Origin: JANYCG01 sp031386665
Lineage (GTDB): Bacteria > Pseudomonadota > Gammaproteobacteria > Burkholderiales > Burkholderiaceae_C
Direction of reading: 5' to 3'
DNA length: 64,000 nucleotides
NCBI GenBank assembly: GCA_031386665.1
Contig: JANNCN010000170.1
Span: 3,565-67,564 of the forward strand
Shown: piece after piece, positions 51,685 through 61,666 of the stretch
How the letters are laid out: every line of letters starts with the position of its first letter
How positions within the stretch are numbered: the first letter of the stretch is position 1
Notes under the pieces: model-generated
The model's database searches: none
What the model saw: the letters and a program-made list of their open reading frames with translations, nothing else
Told to the model about the DNA's origin: nothing
Position numbers and translations under genes: made by a program

Positions 51685-51847
51685 CGTCCCCTGCGCGAGC
51701 TGACCCAGATGCCACCCACAATCAGCCCAAAGGCCAGCGCGTGGTAAGGCTTGGGCAATTCACCCAAAAACGCGGCTGACAACACGGCGGCTAGCAAGGG
51801 TGTGAGGTTGGTGAAAGACAAGGTCTTGGCGCGGCGCACGCGATCAA
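51672..51847 (-). pseudogene. C-terminal remnant of an EamA/DMT transporter
   Basis: The minus-strand frame reads RRAKTLSFTNLTPLLAAVL, then LGELPKPYHALAFGLIVGGIWVSSRR and a stop. These are the last two helices of an EamA-family drug/metabolite transporter (LTPLLAA, LGExP, GxxLIxGG). No start or upstream part remains, because the RND pump gene ends at 51848. It overlaps the methyltransferase start by 13 bases. A deletion has joined this tail to the efflux operon. Confidence 0.75.
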
Positions 51848-54800
51848 TTACTCCACCGAAGACGTTGCCGAAGGTGAGAGTGAGACCACCGGCGGGCTGA
51901 TTTTTTTACCGCGCAGGCGGTTGAAGATGCGACCCATCAAATGCTGTGCATCATCCACCAGCGTGTACACCGCTGGAATGACCAACAAGCTCAGTATGGT
52001 AGACGTCATCAAACCCCCAATCACTGCCACGCCCATGGGTGCGCGAAAGCTGCCATCAGAAGCACCCCAACTAAAGGCAATCGGCATCATGCCCGCGCCC
52101 ATGGCGATGGTGGTCATCACGATGGGGCGAGCGCGTTTGTGGCAGGCGTCCAGCAGCGCGTCCAGGCGGTTCATGGGGACTACGGCCTCTTGGCTCTCCG
52201 TAGCAGGGCGGCCTCGGCGGGCTTCAATGGCGTACTCGACCAGCAAACTCGAAATTTTAGTGGCAATGCCCATCAGCATGATCAAGCCGATCAATGAGGG
52301 CATTGAGAAGCTTTTGTCGCCAATCAGAAGCGCTGCAAACGCGCCACCCAGTGACAAGGGCAACGCCGCCAAAATCGTGAAGGGATGCAAAAAGTCCTTG
52401 AACAAAAGCACCAGCACGATGTAAATGCACAGCACGGCTGTCATCATGGCCAGGCCGAAGCTGGCAAACAGTTCGCCCATCACCTCGGCATCGCCAATGA
52501 CCACCTGCTTTACGCCAGCCGGTAGATTTTGCAATGTGGGCAGTTTGTCAACCGCCGCCGTCACGTCGCCCAGCGGCATCCCAGACAGTTCGACTTCAAA
52601 CTGGACGTTGCGCGCCCGGTTGAAGCGGTCAATGACGGCTGGGCCACCTGCAAACTCAACGCTGGCCACCTGGCTGAGCATGACCGGGCCGCGCGAGCCT
52701 GGCACCATCAGGCTTTCCAGCGCGCTCAGGTTGTTGCGTGCATCGTCACTGAATCGAACCACGATGGGAATTTGGCGCTGCGCCAGGTTCAACTTGGGCA
52801 AGGACGCGTCGTAGTCACCCACCGTGGCAATGCGCAGTGTCTCGCCAATGGATGCACTGGTGACGCCCAGGTCAGCCATGCGGGCAAAATCTGGCCGCAC
52901 GGTGAGTTCAGGCCGCACCAAAGACGCACTGGAGGCTACCGAGCCCAGTCCGGGGATAGTGCGCAGTTCCTTTTCAAGCGAGGCAGCAGCCGTGTTCAAG
53001 GCGACCGGGTCGTCCCCCGTCAATGCCAGCACATATTTTTCGCCCGACCCGCCCAAGCCCACCTTGCTGCGCACCCCGGGCAATTCCTCGAGTGCTTTGC
53101 GAATATTGTTCTCAATACCCTGCTTGCGCGGACGTTCGCCACGCTCGGCCAGCAGCACAGTGAGAGTGGCCTTGCGCGATTCAGCCGCGCCGCCCGGTGC
53201 AAACGGGTCCCCACCCGCCGCACCGCCACCCACGGTGGTGTAGATCGACTTAACGTGCTCAACCTTGCTGATCAGCAAACGGGCACTTTCGGCGACCGCT
53301 TGGGTTTGCGCCAGTTTGGTGCCAGGCGGCAGTTCCAGGTTCACTTGAGTTTGCGAGTTGTCGTCGGGCGGAATAAATCCTTTGGGCAACAGCGGAATCA
53401 GCATCAGCGAGCCGACAAAAAACGCACCCGCCGCAATCACAGTGATGAGGCGATGGGTCAGAGCCCAGCGGCTGGCCCGCATGTACCAATTCATCAAAGC
53501 GCCGTCTTGGGGTACGTGCTTGCTGTCAATCGGCTTCAAAATGTACGCGGCCATCATGGGTGTGAGCATGCGTGCCACGATCAGCGACGCAAATACCGCC
53601 AAAGCGGCCGTCCAGCCGAACTGTTTGAAGAATTTGCCCACGATGCCGCTCATGAAAGCCGTGGGTAAAAACACGGCAATCAAGGTGAACGTGATGGCAA
53701 TCACCGCCACGCCAATTTCGTCAGCCGCCTCCATCGCAGCTTGGTAGGGCGTTTTGCCCATGCGCAGGTGGCGAACGATATTCTCGACTTCCACAATGGC
53801 ATCGTCCACCAAAATGCCGATCACCAAGCTGAGCGCCAAAAGGGTCACCACATTGATGGTGAAGCCTAGGTAGTTCATGCCTATGAAGGCCGGAATGACC
53901 GACAGCGGCAGCGCCACCGCAGAGACGAATGTCGCGCGCCAATCGCGCAAGAAAATCCACACCACCAGCACGGCCAGCAACGCGCCTTCAATCAGCAAGG
54001 TCAGTGACGCGGCGTACTCTTCCTCCACTGGGGTGACAAAGTCAAACGCCTCGGTGAGTTGCATGTCGGGCCGAGCCAGTTTGATCTCTGCCAACGCAGC
54101 GCGCACGCCACGCCCAGCTTCTACTTCGCTGGCCCCCTTGCTGCGTGAAATCTCGAACCCCACCACGGGCACGCCATTGAGCTGAGCGCTAGCGCGGGGT
54201 TCTGCAATCGTATCGGTGATGGTCGCAATTTGATTCAGACGGATTCGTCGACCATTGTCCAGGGAAAGCTCAATAGCTGCTATCTCGGCAGCTGATTTAA
54301 CGGTGGCCAGTGTGCGCACGGGTTGCTCGCTGGTGCCCACTTCAGCGCGGCCACCGGCAGTTTCCATTTGCACGTCGCGCAATTGGCGCGTGATGGTTGC
54401 AGCACTGATGCCAAGCGATTGCATCTTGTCGCTGTCCAACGCAATGCGGACCTCCCGCGTGACGCCGCCCACACGGCTCACCGAGCCCACACCCGGAACC
54501 ACCAACAGGCGCCGGGTCAGGGTGTCATCGACAAACCAGCTTAAAGCTTCATCGTCCATCGATGGAATGCGAATGGTGTAGGCCAGCACCGCGCCGCCCG
54601 AAATATTGATCTTGCTGACCACCGGATCGCGCAGGTCTGCCGGCAAGTCGGAACGCACTTGCTGCACCGCCGAGCGGGTTTCGTCCAGAGCTTCCTGGGT
54701 GGTTTTTTCCAAGCGGAATTCGGCGGTGATGGTCACCACACCGTCTTGAACCTTGGTGTAGATATTTTTAAGACCTTGCAAACCGGCAATCGAATTCTCG

Positions 54801-55000
54801 ATTTTGCGGGCCACTTCGGTTTCTAGCTGTGCGGGCGAGCCGCCCGGCAGGCTAGCGGTGATGATGATGTTGGGCACATCCAGATCAGGAAAGTTTTGCA
54901 CTTTCATGTTTTGGTAGCCCAAGGTGCCGGCAAAGCACAGCATCACGAAAAACATGATGGCGGCAATGGGATTTCGAATGCACCAGGCAGAGATATTCAT
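51848..55000 (-). CDS. RND multidrug efflux pump, inner-membrane subunit
   Basis: 1050 residues, AcrB-family length, with twelve membrane helices and two large periplasmic loops. Helix 4 carries the proton-relay pair in LVIGILVDDAIVEVENI. Helix 10 has GIATKISSLLVEYAIEARRG, keeping the relay Lys but with Ile-Ser where AcrB has Asn-Ala. The N terminus is NISAWCIRNPIAAIMFFVML. It takes drugs from the periplasm or membrane to the outer-membrane factor, driven by protons. Last gene of tetR-OMF-adaptor-pump. Confidence 0.95.
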   Translation of the reverse strand: MNISAWCIRNPIAAIMFFVMLCFAGTLGYQNMKVQNFPDLDVPNIIITASLPGGSPAQLETEVARKIENSIAGLQGLKNIYTKVQDGVVTITAEFRLEKTTQEALDETRSAVQQVRSDLPADLRDPVVSKINISGGAVLAYTIRIPSMDDEALSWFVDDTLTRRLLVVPGVGSVSRVGGVTREVRIALDSDKMQSLGISAATITRQLRDVQMETAGGRAEVGTSEQPVRTLATVKSAAEIAAIELSLDNGRRIRLNQIATITDTIAEPRASAQLNGVPVVGFEISRSKGASEVEAGRGVRAALAEIKLARPDMQLTEAFDFVTPVEEEYAASLTLLIEGALLAVLVVWIFLRDWRATFVSAVALPLSVIPAFIGMNYLGFTINVVTLLALSLVIGILVDDAIVEVENIVRHLRMGKTPYQAAMEAADEIGVAVIAITFTLIAVFLPTAFMSGIVGKFFKQFGWTAALAVFASLIVARMLTPMMAAYILKPIDSKHVPQDGALMNWYMRASRWALTHRLITVIAAGAFFVGSLMLIPLLPKGFIPPDDNSQTQVNLELPPGTKLAQTQAVAESARLLISKVEHVKSIYTTVGGGAAGGDPFAPGGAAESRKATLTVLLAERGERPRKQGIENNIRKALEELPGVRSKVGLGGSGEKYVLALTGDDPVALNTAAASLEKELRTIPGLGSVASSASLVRPELTVRPDFARMADLGVTSASIGETLRIATVGDYDASLPKLNLAQRQIPIVVRFSDDARNNLSALESLMVPGSRGPVMLSQVASVEFAGGPAVIDRFNRARNVQFEVELSGMPLGDVTAAVDKLPTLQNLPAGVKQVVIGDAEVMGELFASFGLAMMTAVLCIYIVLVLLFKDFLHPFTILAALPLSLGGAFAALLIGDKSFSMPSLIGLIMLMGIATKISSLLVEYAIEARRGRPATESQEAVVPMNRLDALLDACHKRARPIVMTTIAMGAGMMPIAFSWGASDGSFRAPMGVAVIGGLMTSTILSLLVIPAVYTLVDDAQHLMGRIFNRLRGKKISPPVVSLSPSATSSVE

Positions 55001-55030
55001 GGGTAATCCTGTTGAAGCGACTGCTTGCAG

Positions 55031-56203
55031 TTATTTGGTGGCGGGTTGCACGGGGCCTTTCGGGGCTACCGGTTTGGCTGCCGCAGGATTCGAAGCGGTG
55101 GCAGCCACCACCTTGACTGTGTCTCCATCTGCCAAGAATGCGGCTCCTGTGCCCACATACTGCTCGCCTGCTTGCGTCCCTTGCAAAATTTCAACCGCGT
55201 CGCCTGCGCGACGGCCCGTTTGCAGTTTGACCTGTTGCACTTTGTTGTTGGCATCCACGCGAAGCGCATAGGTGAAGCCATCACGCAGCACAAGCGCTTG
55301 CTGGGGCAGCGTTATCGCAGTGCTTGCGCCCAGTGCAAAACTTCCTTTGGCATACATGCCAGCCTTGAGATCGGCATGCTGCGGCAGATCGACGTACACC
55401 AGCGCGTTGCGCGTTTGCGCGTCAACGGTGGGGGCCACCATGCGCACTTTGCCCAGCACCTGGGTGCCGCTGGCAGCTGTGATCGTGGCCTCGGCGCCGG
55501 GCTTGATGCGGGCTACTTCGGTGCTGGTGACCTCGGCGCGCCATTCCAGGCGGCCTTTGCGAATCATGCGAAACAGCTCGACGCCGTTGCCCAAAACGGC
55601 ACCCACAGTGGCGCTGCGGGCGGAGATGACGCCGCTGTCAGGGGCCAGCACGGTGGTGCTCTTCAGGCGGGTCATTTGCACCGCCAGACTGGCTTTGACA
55701 GCTTCCACCCGAGCCAAAGCGGTTTGCTCGGCGGTCAGGTATTGGTTGATTTGCTGCTCGCTCAAAGCCCCGGTGGCTTGCAACGTGCGGGCGCGTTGCG
55801 CGTTGCCCGCGGCTTCCTGGGCGTTGGCCTGGGCTTCGGTCAATGAGGCGCGAACCTGGGCCACATCGGCCTTCACGCTGTCTGCCGAAAACACCGCCAG
55901 CACTTGGCCTGCACGCACTGTGTCGCCTACGCCCGCACGAACTTCGAGCAGGCGCAGACCATTGACTTCGCTGCCAATGCTGGCTTCCTGCCAAGCGGCA
56001 ATGTTGCCATTGGCATTCAATTGGATGGGCAATTGCCCCGTGCGCGGCTGCACCAAGCTGACGGTCAAAGCCGCCTTGGGTGGCGCAGCTTTGACGTCGT
56101 CCGCAGCGACGGATTTCAAGGAGAAGAAGAAGGTAAAACCTGCTAAAGCGGTGAACGATGCGGCCAATGCAAGTGTTTTAGGTTTGAAAGAAAAAGAGGT
56201 CAT
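55031..56203 (-). CDS. RND efflux periplasmic adaptor
   Basis: 390 residues. N-terminal membrane anchor or signal (LALAASFTALAGFTFFFSLKSVAA), lipoyl half-motifs GNIAAWQEASIGSEVNGLRL and ARSATVGAVLGNG, a long helical hairpin rich in Ala/Gln/Glu (ASLTEAQANAQEAAGNAQRA), then the beta-barrel region GMYAKGSFALG. No lipobox Cys. It joins the pump (31 bases downstream) to the outer-membrane channel. Confidence 0.95.
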   Translation of the reverse strand: MTSFSFKPKTLALAASFTALAGFTFFFSLKSVAADDVKAAPPKAALTVSLVQPRTGQLPIQLNANGNIAAWQEASIGSEVNGLRLLEVRAGVGDTVRAGQVLAVFSADSVKADVAQVRASLTEAQANAQEAAGNAQRARTLQATGALSEQQINQYLTAEQTALARVEAVKASLAVQMTRLKSTTVLAPDSGVISARSATVGAVLGNGVELFRMIRKGRLEWRAEVTSTEVARIKPGAEATITAASGTQVLGKVRMVAPTVDAQTRNALVYVDLPQHADLKAGMYAKGSFALGASTAITLPQQALVLRDGFTYALRVDANNKVQQVKLQTGRRAGDAVEILQGTQAGEQYVGTGAAFLADGDTVKVVAATASNPAAAKPVAPKGPVQPATK

Positions 56204-56266
56204 GCGAATGTCCTGGGGTCAAAACTGGGGGAATGAAAGAAGGGTTCGACAAAGTCTAAATGGGGG

Positions 56267-57790
56267 CTAAGGCTTGCTGGATGTCGTCACTGTTTTTGCG
56301 GCTTCAACGGCCAAAACCTCGGGCACCGTGTCGGTCAGTGCCCAGCCGCCGCCCACAGCCCGGTACAGCGATATCCAGGCCAGCATGCGGTCGCGCTCTA
56401 GCAGCAACAGCGCGGTGTCGGCATTCAAGGCGGTGCGCCGCGATTCTTCAAGTTCGGGCAGTCCGGCCAGCCCTGACTTGAAACGGGCTTGCGTGCCTTG
56501 AAACGACGCACGGTAGCCCGCAGCGGCGATCTGCGTGTTGTCTTTTCGAACGTCGGCACTTTGCAGGTTGACCAACGCAACCTCGACCTCGCGCACGGCT
56601 TGACGCACCCGCGAGCGGTACAGGGCCTCAGATTCGGCATAGCGGGCTTTGGCTGACGCCAGGTTGGCAGCGCGTTTGCCACCGTCCCACAGCGGTATCG
56701 ATAAGGCCAGTGGCCCAAAGGACCAGGTGGTCAAGTCGCTGCTGACGCCGCCTGCGGCCACGCTCAATGCGCCAATCGAGCCGCTCAGGCTCAAGCGCGG
56801 GTAACGCTGCGCTTCGCTGCTGCCAATGTCAAAACTGGCGGCGGCCAAGTCGCGCTGGGCGCTTGCCAAGTCGGGGCGTTGGGTTAGGGCCTGCGCGGGC
56901 ACGGTGGCAATTGCAAAGGTGGTTTTGTAGGCGTTGGGGCTGACGGGTGCTGTCAATTTTTGCCGCAAAACGGGCTCGGCCAGGTCGGTCAGCGCCACCA
57001 TGCCCTTCACACCCACGGCGCAATGGGCGCGCTGCTGGTCGGAGCGGTTCACGGCTTCTGCGGCGCTAGCGCGGGCGAGGGCGTCGATGGCAGGGGCGGT
57101 AAAACCGGCCCTGGTGCTCAAAGCCGACAAGCGGGCCGTCTCTGCGCGGGACGCGGCATCGCTGCTGCCCAGCGCCAGTTGCAGTTCGCAGGCGCGCAGG
57201 TCCACGTACAGGGTGGCGACTTCGGCGGCGACCGATACGCGGGCATCGTGCCACTGGGCGTTGGCGCTTTCAAGGCGCTCTGCGGCGGCGCTGGCGGCTT
57301 GGCGATTGGCCCCAAAGAGGTCAATCTCCCAGCCCGCCATCACCGCGCCTTGGAAGGTGTTGGCTGCTGGCACATTGGGCTGCGTCACGCCCCGGCTGGC
57401 CCCCAAGCTGGCGTCCAACGTGGGTTTCAGCGCCGCTTGGCTGATGGTTTGGGTGCCGCGCGCTTGCTCGATGCGCGAGCGGGCGCCGGCGAGCGTGGGG
57501 CTGGCGGTTTGCGCGGCGCTGATCAGGTCGACCAACACCGGGTCGTCCAAGGTAGACCACCAATTGCGCAAGTCGGTGGTCAGTGCGTTGTGCGGCACGG
57601 GTGTGAGCCACTGCGGTGCGGCGACGGCTGTTAAGCGCGCAGTGGGATCGGCCCCTGGCTGACTGGTCGCAGGGCTCAAGCCAGCGCAGGCCGACAGCAG
57701 CAAGGCGGCCAGCGGCAGGGCGGCACGGGGCGGCAAAGCCAGCGCTTTGGAGGTCAACCGGCGCATTGAATTGGAAAGTCGATGGGTCAT
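56267..57790 (-). CDS. NodT/OprM-family outer-membrane factor lipoprotein
   Basis: 507 residues. Lipobox LLLSACAG near residue 35 marks lipidation. NWWSTLDDPVLVDLISAAQ and the two duplicated OEP domains (SRIEQARGTQTISQAALKP; VRQAVREVEVALVNLQSADVR) are typical of TolC-like channels; PLALSIPLWDGGKRAANLASA is the conserved turn. It completes the tripartite efflux system. TetR lies 86 bases upstream. Confidence 0.94.
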   Translation of the reverse strand: MTHRLSNSMRRLTSKALALPPRAALPLAALLLSACAGLSPATSQPGADPTARLTAVAAPQWLTPVPHNALTTDLRNWWSTLDDPVLVDLISAAQTASPTLAGARSRIEQARGTQTISQAALKPTLDASLGASRGVTQPNVPAANTFQGAVMAGWEIDLFGANRQAASAAAERLESANAQWHDARVSVAAEVATLYVDLRACELQLALGSSDAASRAETARLSALSTRAGFTAPAIDALARASAAEAVNRSDQQRAHCAVGVKGMVALTDLAEPVLRQKLTAPVSPNAYKTTFAIATVPAQALTQRPDLASAQRDLAAASFDIGSSEAQRYPRLSLSGSIGALSVAAGGVSSDLTTWSFGPLALSIPLWDGGKRAANLASAKARYAESEALYRSRVRQAVREVEVALVNLQSADVRKDNTQIAAAGYRASFQGTQARFKSGLAGLPELEESRRTALNADTALLLLERDRMLAWISLYRAVGGGWALTDTVPEVLAVEAAKTVTTSSKP

Positions 57791-57876
57791 GGTGATGGGC
57801 TGAAAATTCGGGTGGTCGGTAGGTCGATTGAGTCAATGGTTTCAGTTGGATCAATGAAAGACTGAGGCGGCGCAGG

Positions 57877-58620
57877 TTAAACGGTGGCCGCCTTCAAGTT
57901 GGCGCGGCGTGCGATGTCACCAATCACCATGGCCTGTGCAAAGTCAGCCAGGCGATGAGCGCTTTGGTCAACCGCCTCTGGCGAGTTGCGCAGTTGCGGG
58001 GTGAGTGACACGATCACTTCGTCGCAAATGAACAAATGCAAGGCCAGCGCCGTCACGGCGTAGGTCAAACGGTGCAACTCGTCATCGAGCGCGTTCAACC
58101 CCATGTGGCGCTGCAAGGTGTTGGCCAGTGCCATGTGGGCGGGCATGATGCCGTGCTCAAGCTCTTTGGCCCAAAGGCCTGTGGGTTCGAGCATTTCGCG
58201 GTAGTGCAAGCGCATGCACTGCTGCACCAGCTCGCCTTGTTTGAGCGGCTCCAAAAAGCTTTTAAAAAACCCGTCCAGCGACTCGCGCAAGCTGAAATGG
58301 GGTTGGTCGTACAGGGGAATGTCGTCGCTCGGGCAGCCTAGAGGTTCGGTGAAAACCGCATGGTACAGCCCCGCTTTGTCGCCAAAATAGTAGCTGATTG
58401 ACGCAATATTGACCCCCGCAGCCGTAGCGATTTCGCGGGTCGAGGTTTTGGAAAAGCCGTTTTTGGCAAACAGGTTCAACGCTGAGTTCAGCAAGCGGCT
58501 GCGGGCCTCAGCGCCGTCACTGCGCAATGCTTTGGGCAAGGCGGAAGCGACTAAAACCTGGGTTTTGGGGAGCGGTGGTGGCGGGCTGCCAGAGCTGGCG
58601 ACTGACTTGGACGGTTTCAT
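57877..58620 (-). CDS. TetR-family repressor of the efflux operon (CerR-like)
   Basis: 247 residues. After a Pro/Ser-rich leader of about 38 residues, the helix-turn-helix RLLNSALNLFAKNGFSKTSTREIATAAGVNIASISYYFGDKAGLYHAVF (in part: TSTREIATAAGVNIASISYYF) is standard TetR. The C-terminal ligand domain (RESLDGFFKSFLEPL, MRLHYREMLEPTGL) resembles the CerR/DUF1956 type. First gene of the operon, with a perfect palindrome 21 bases ahead of its start, so it probably represses itself and the pump genes. Confidence 0.92.
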   Translation of the reverse strand: MKPSKSVASSGSPPPPLPKTQVLVASALPKALRSDGAEARSRLLNSALNLFAKNGFSKTSTREIATAAGVNIASISYYFGDKAGLYHAVFTEPLGCPSDDIPLYDQPHFSLRESLDGFFKSFLEPLKQGELVQQCMRLHYREMLEPTGLWAKELEHGIMPAHMALANTLQRHMGLNALDDELHRLTYAVTALALHLFICDEVIVSLTPQLRNSPEAVDQSAHRLADFAQAMVIGDIARRANLKAATV

Positions 58621-58640
58621 CGCCCAAATTGTAGACTAGT

Positions 58641-58660
58641 TAAATCAATCGTTTGATTTA
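58641..58660. promoter_or_regulatory. TetR-type operator of the RND efflux operon
   Basis: TAAATCAA-TCGT-TTGATTTA is a perfect palindrome with 8-base arms, 21 bases before the tetR start. Location and symmetry suit an autoregulatory TetR site. Confidence 0.75.
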
Positions 58661-58692
58661 TGTCGAAAGACCCGTAAATCCTAGGCTCAATT

Positions 58693-58806
58693 TACTATTA
58701 TTTATATAGCAAAATATTGAATATATTCGGGAGCTAGAGGCCTAATTTGTTCATATTTTGGCCATTTTGACTCCCCTTTGACAGAAAAGAACCTGTAGGT
58801 TCTTTT
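58693..58806 (+). repeat. Dispersed two-hairpin repeat, copy 5
   Basis: Hairpin 1 is decayed (ACTAT / ATAGC around 58694-58710). The box CGGGAGCTAGAGGC begins at 58728 and TCATATTTTGG at 58751. Hairpin 2 has 10-base arms (58785-58794 and 58797-58806, AAAAGAACCT / AGGTTCTTTT), the same class as copy 4. It lies 7 bases from the glnE stop and serves as its probable terminator, between glnE and tetR on the same strand. Confidence 0.85.
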
Positions 58807-58813
58807 TTGCCAT

Positions 58814-61591
58814 TTAGAGGTCAAAAACCACCCCCCACAGCGCCAAGACTGCATCGCGCTCGGTTTGCAGCTCGGGTGGGGCCACCTGGGTGGGTTCTTC
58901 GTTCAGGCGCGCCCGGTGCTGCACGCGGCGCAGTTCGCGGTAGGCGTCGGCGGCGTTTTGGCCCACTTGGCCCAGCAGCAAGCCGCAGTTTTGCGCCAAC
59001 AGCAGCAGAGCGATGTTGCCGACATTGGCCGTCAGCTCGGGGTGGTGGCAGGCTTGCGACAACACCAGGTATTGCACTGCAAATTCCACATCCACCATGC
59101 CGCCGGGGCTGTGCTTGACATCAAACATGCCGCCTTTCGTCACATAGGCGGCGCGCACTTTGTGGCGCATGGCCACAATCTCAAGCTTCAGGGCTAGCGC
59201 ATCGCGGCGGGCGGCAATCACGTTTTGGCGAATGGCGTCAAACCGCAGCTTCAAGGCGTCGTCGCCCAGAACGCAGCGGGCGCGGGTCATGGCTTGGTGT
59301 TCCCAGGTCCAGGCGGTGTTGCTGCCACGTTGCTCCTGGTAGTTGGCATAGGCGTCAAAACTGGTCACCAGCATGCCGGAGTTGCCATTGGGGCGCAGTG
59401 CCGTGTCGATCTCGTACAGGTCGCCTTCGCCGGTTTTGACGGTCAGCCAATTAATCAGTTTGCGCACTAGCGTGGCATAGATTTCGCCTGCGCGCTCGTC
59501 ATCGTCCTGGTAGACAAACACAATGTCCAGGTCGCTGCCGTAGCCCAACTCTTTGCCGCCCAGTTTGCCGTAGGCAATGATGGCCAGTTGCGGCTCGTCC
59601 CGGTGGCGGGTTTTAAGCCGCGACCAAACCCAGCGGGTGCTGATGCGCAGCACCGATTCGGCCAGCGCACTCAGGTCGTCGGCCACGTGTTCCACGCTCA
59701 ATTTGCCTTCGATGTCGCGTGCCAGCGTGCGAAACACCTCCCCGTGGTGGGCGCGGCGCAGCAAGTCCAGCAAGGCTTCGTCGCCATCTTCACCGGTGAT
59801 TTGCAGCGACACGCGGCGGCGCTCCAAGTCCTGCTCAAAGTCAGCTGGCACGAAGCGCTCGCTCAAAAAATTGTCGCTTGCCAGCTCGTCAATCACGCCG
59901 GGGTGCTTCATCAGGTAGCGGGCGGGCCAGCGGGCAGAGCCCAAAAGCCGCAGCAGGCGCTCGTGCACGGTAGGGCGCTCCAGCAGCAGCGCCAAATAAC
60001 TTTCGCGGCGCAGCAGCGGCTCAACCCAATCGGCCATGCGCACGGCGGACTCGATGCTGACCCGGCCCTCACCCAGCCATTGCCCCGTGCGCGCCACCAG
60101 CTTGACCAATCGATTGCGGGAGTCATCGCGCAGCGCAAGCACGCGCGGGTGCTTGCGCCAGGCCTCTACCCGCTCGCGAAACAAGGGCGGTAAATGGGTC
60201 AGCAGTGCCTCAAAATCAGGCGTTTCCTGGCTGGCAGACCCGCAGCCGCCGCCTTTGCACTGCGCCTGACCGCCACCTAGCAAGGTGTCAAATTCTTGCG
60301 CCACGCGCTCGCGGTGGGTGTCAAGTTGGCCCAAAAACGCACCGGCGCTGGGGAAGCCCAAGGTGAGCGCTATCCAGTTCAAATCATCGTCCTGTGTTGG
60401 CAAGACGTGGGTCTGCTGATCGTCCAGGTACTGAATGCGGTGCTCCACCGCGCGCAAAAACACGTAGGCCTCGGCCAGCGCCTGGGCTGTGGGTTCGGTC
60501 ATGAGCCCAGCCTTGGCCAGGCGCGGCAGTGCGGCCAGCGTGGCCCGCGTGCGCAATTCAGGAAACTGACCACCGCGCACCACTTGCAGCAATTGCACGG
60601 TGAATTCGATCTCTCGGATACCGCCGCGCGACAGCTTCACGTCATTCGTGCGCTCAGGGCGGCCCGCACTGCGCTGCGCGGCGTGGTCGCGTATCTGGCG
60701 GTGCAGCACCCGCAGCGCGTCAAACACGTTGTAATCTAGGTAACGTCGAAATACGAAGGGCAGCACCACTCGGCGCAGCTCATGGGCCGAGCCGAGCCGC
60801 ACCGCGTCAAACGGAGCTATCACCCGGCTTTTGAGCCAAGCAAAGCGCTCCCACTCGCGCCCCTGCACATGAAAATACTCCTCCAGCGCCGCCAAAGACA
60901 CCGCGCTTGGCCCCGAATTGCCGTTGGGCCGCAGGGCCAGGTCCACCCTGAACACAAAGCCGTGCTCGGTGGTGTCGCCCACCAGGCTGAAAATGGCGCG
61001 CACACACTTGCCAAAATACTCCTGGTTGGAGATTTGTGCGTGGCCTTGGGTGTTGCCCGTGGTCTCGCCGTCAGCGTCGTACACATAAACCAGGTCAATG
61101 TCGCTGGACACGTTCAATTCGCGTCCGCCCAGCTTGCCCATGCCAATCACCCAAAACTGCGCCCTTGCGCCGTTCGCGGTCAAAGGCGTGCCATGGACGG
61201 CATCCAACACGATTTGGGCCTCTCGGCAGGCGGTATCCAACGCGAATTCGGCCAAGTAGGTCATGCAGACGGTGACCTCCTGCATGCTGGCAGCGGCACC
61301 GCAGTCGAGGGTCAGCAAGCGCTCCAACACCAGTTGCCGCGTGATGCGCAATGCCGACGGGGCGTCGAACTTGCTATTTCGTAAAGATTCGTAAAGCCCG
61401 GCAATCGCCAAGGGGCCAGGCATTCCAGGGGCTAACAACGCCAACTGCGACCCATAGCGGCGTCGAATCCGCTGGGCATAGCGTGAATAAGCGGCGAAAG
61501 ACGAACTTGGCCCGAACCTTTCACCTGCCGCCTTGTCAGACACATCAGCCAATGCGGACGGATTCAAAACTGCAATACCCTTGCAACTCAT
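58814..61591 (-). CDS. glnE: Bifunctional glutamine synthetase adenylyltransferase / adenylyl-removing enzyme
   Basis: 925 residues with two nucleotidyltransferase halves. The N-terminal half holds GMGKLGGRELNVSSDIDLVYVYD (de-adenylylation site) and the C-terminal half AYGKLGGKELGYGSDLDIVFVYQ (adenylylation site), each with the metal-binding D-x-D. It controls glutamine synthetase in answer to PII. SRGGIREIEFTVQLLQ and SPGGMVDVEFAVQYL mark the matching helical parts. Divergent from yhdP with 75 bases between. Confidence 0.97.
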   Translation of the reverse strand: MSCKGIAVLNPSALADVSDKAAGERFGPSSSFAAYSRYAQRIRRRYGSQLALLAPGMPGPLAIAGLYESLRNSKFDAPSALRITRQLVLERLLTLDCGAAASMQEVTVCMTYLAEFALDTACREAQIVLDAVHGTPLTANGARAQFWVIGMGKLGGRELNVSSDIDLVYVYDADGETTGNTQGHAQISNQEYFGKCVRAIFSLVGDTTEHGFVFRVDLALRPNGNSGPSAVSLAALEEYFHVQGREWERFAWLKSRVIAPFDAVRLGSAHELRRVVLPFVFRRYLDYNVFDALRVLHRQIRDHAAQRSAGRPERTNDVKLSRGGIREIEFTVQLLQVVRGGQFPELRTRATLAALPRLAKAGLMTEPTAQALAEAYVFLRAVEHRIQYLDDQQTHVLPTQDDDLNWIALTLGFPSAGAFLGQLDTHRERVAQEFDTLLGGGQAQCKGGGCGSASQETPDFEALLTHLPPLFRERVEAWRKHPRVLALRDDSRNRLVKLVARTGQWLGEGRVSIESAVRMADWVEPLLRRESYLALLLERPTVHERLLRLLGSARWPARYLMKHPGVIDELASDNFLSERFVPADFEQDLERRRVSLQITGEDGDEALLDLLRRAHHGEVFRTLARDIEGKLSVEHVADDLSALAESVLRISTRWVWSRLKTRHRDEPQLAIIAYGKLGGKELGYGSDLDIVFVYQDDDERAGEIYATLVRKLINWLTVKTGEGDLYEIDTALRPNGNSGMLVTSFDAYANYQEQRGSNTAWTWEHQAMTRARCVLGDDALKLRFDAIRQNVIAARRDALALKLEIVAMRHKVRAAYVTKGGMFDVKHSPGGMVDVEFAVQYLVLSQACHHPELTANVGNIALLLLAQNCGLLLGQVGQNAADAYRELRRVQHRARLNEEPTQVAPPELQTERDAVLALWGVVFDL

Positions 61592-61666
61592 GGTTCAGCT
61601 CGTTTCATGGCTCATTGTTTGACTTGTCCTGCGGGTCATAATTCCTGTCACCTCTCGCCATCTTCA

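Noticed and set aside
52529..53668. Plus-strand open frame of 379 codons opposite the RND pump
   Set aside because: Antisense shadow of a strongly supported RND gene in GC-rich sequence; low-complexity composition and no motif.
55272..56270. Plus-strand open frame of 332 codons opposite the adaptor gene
   Set aside because: Ser/Ala/Thr-rich shadow of the adaptor coding strand, with no domain.
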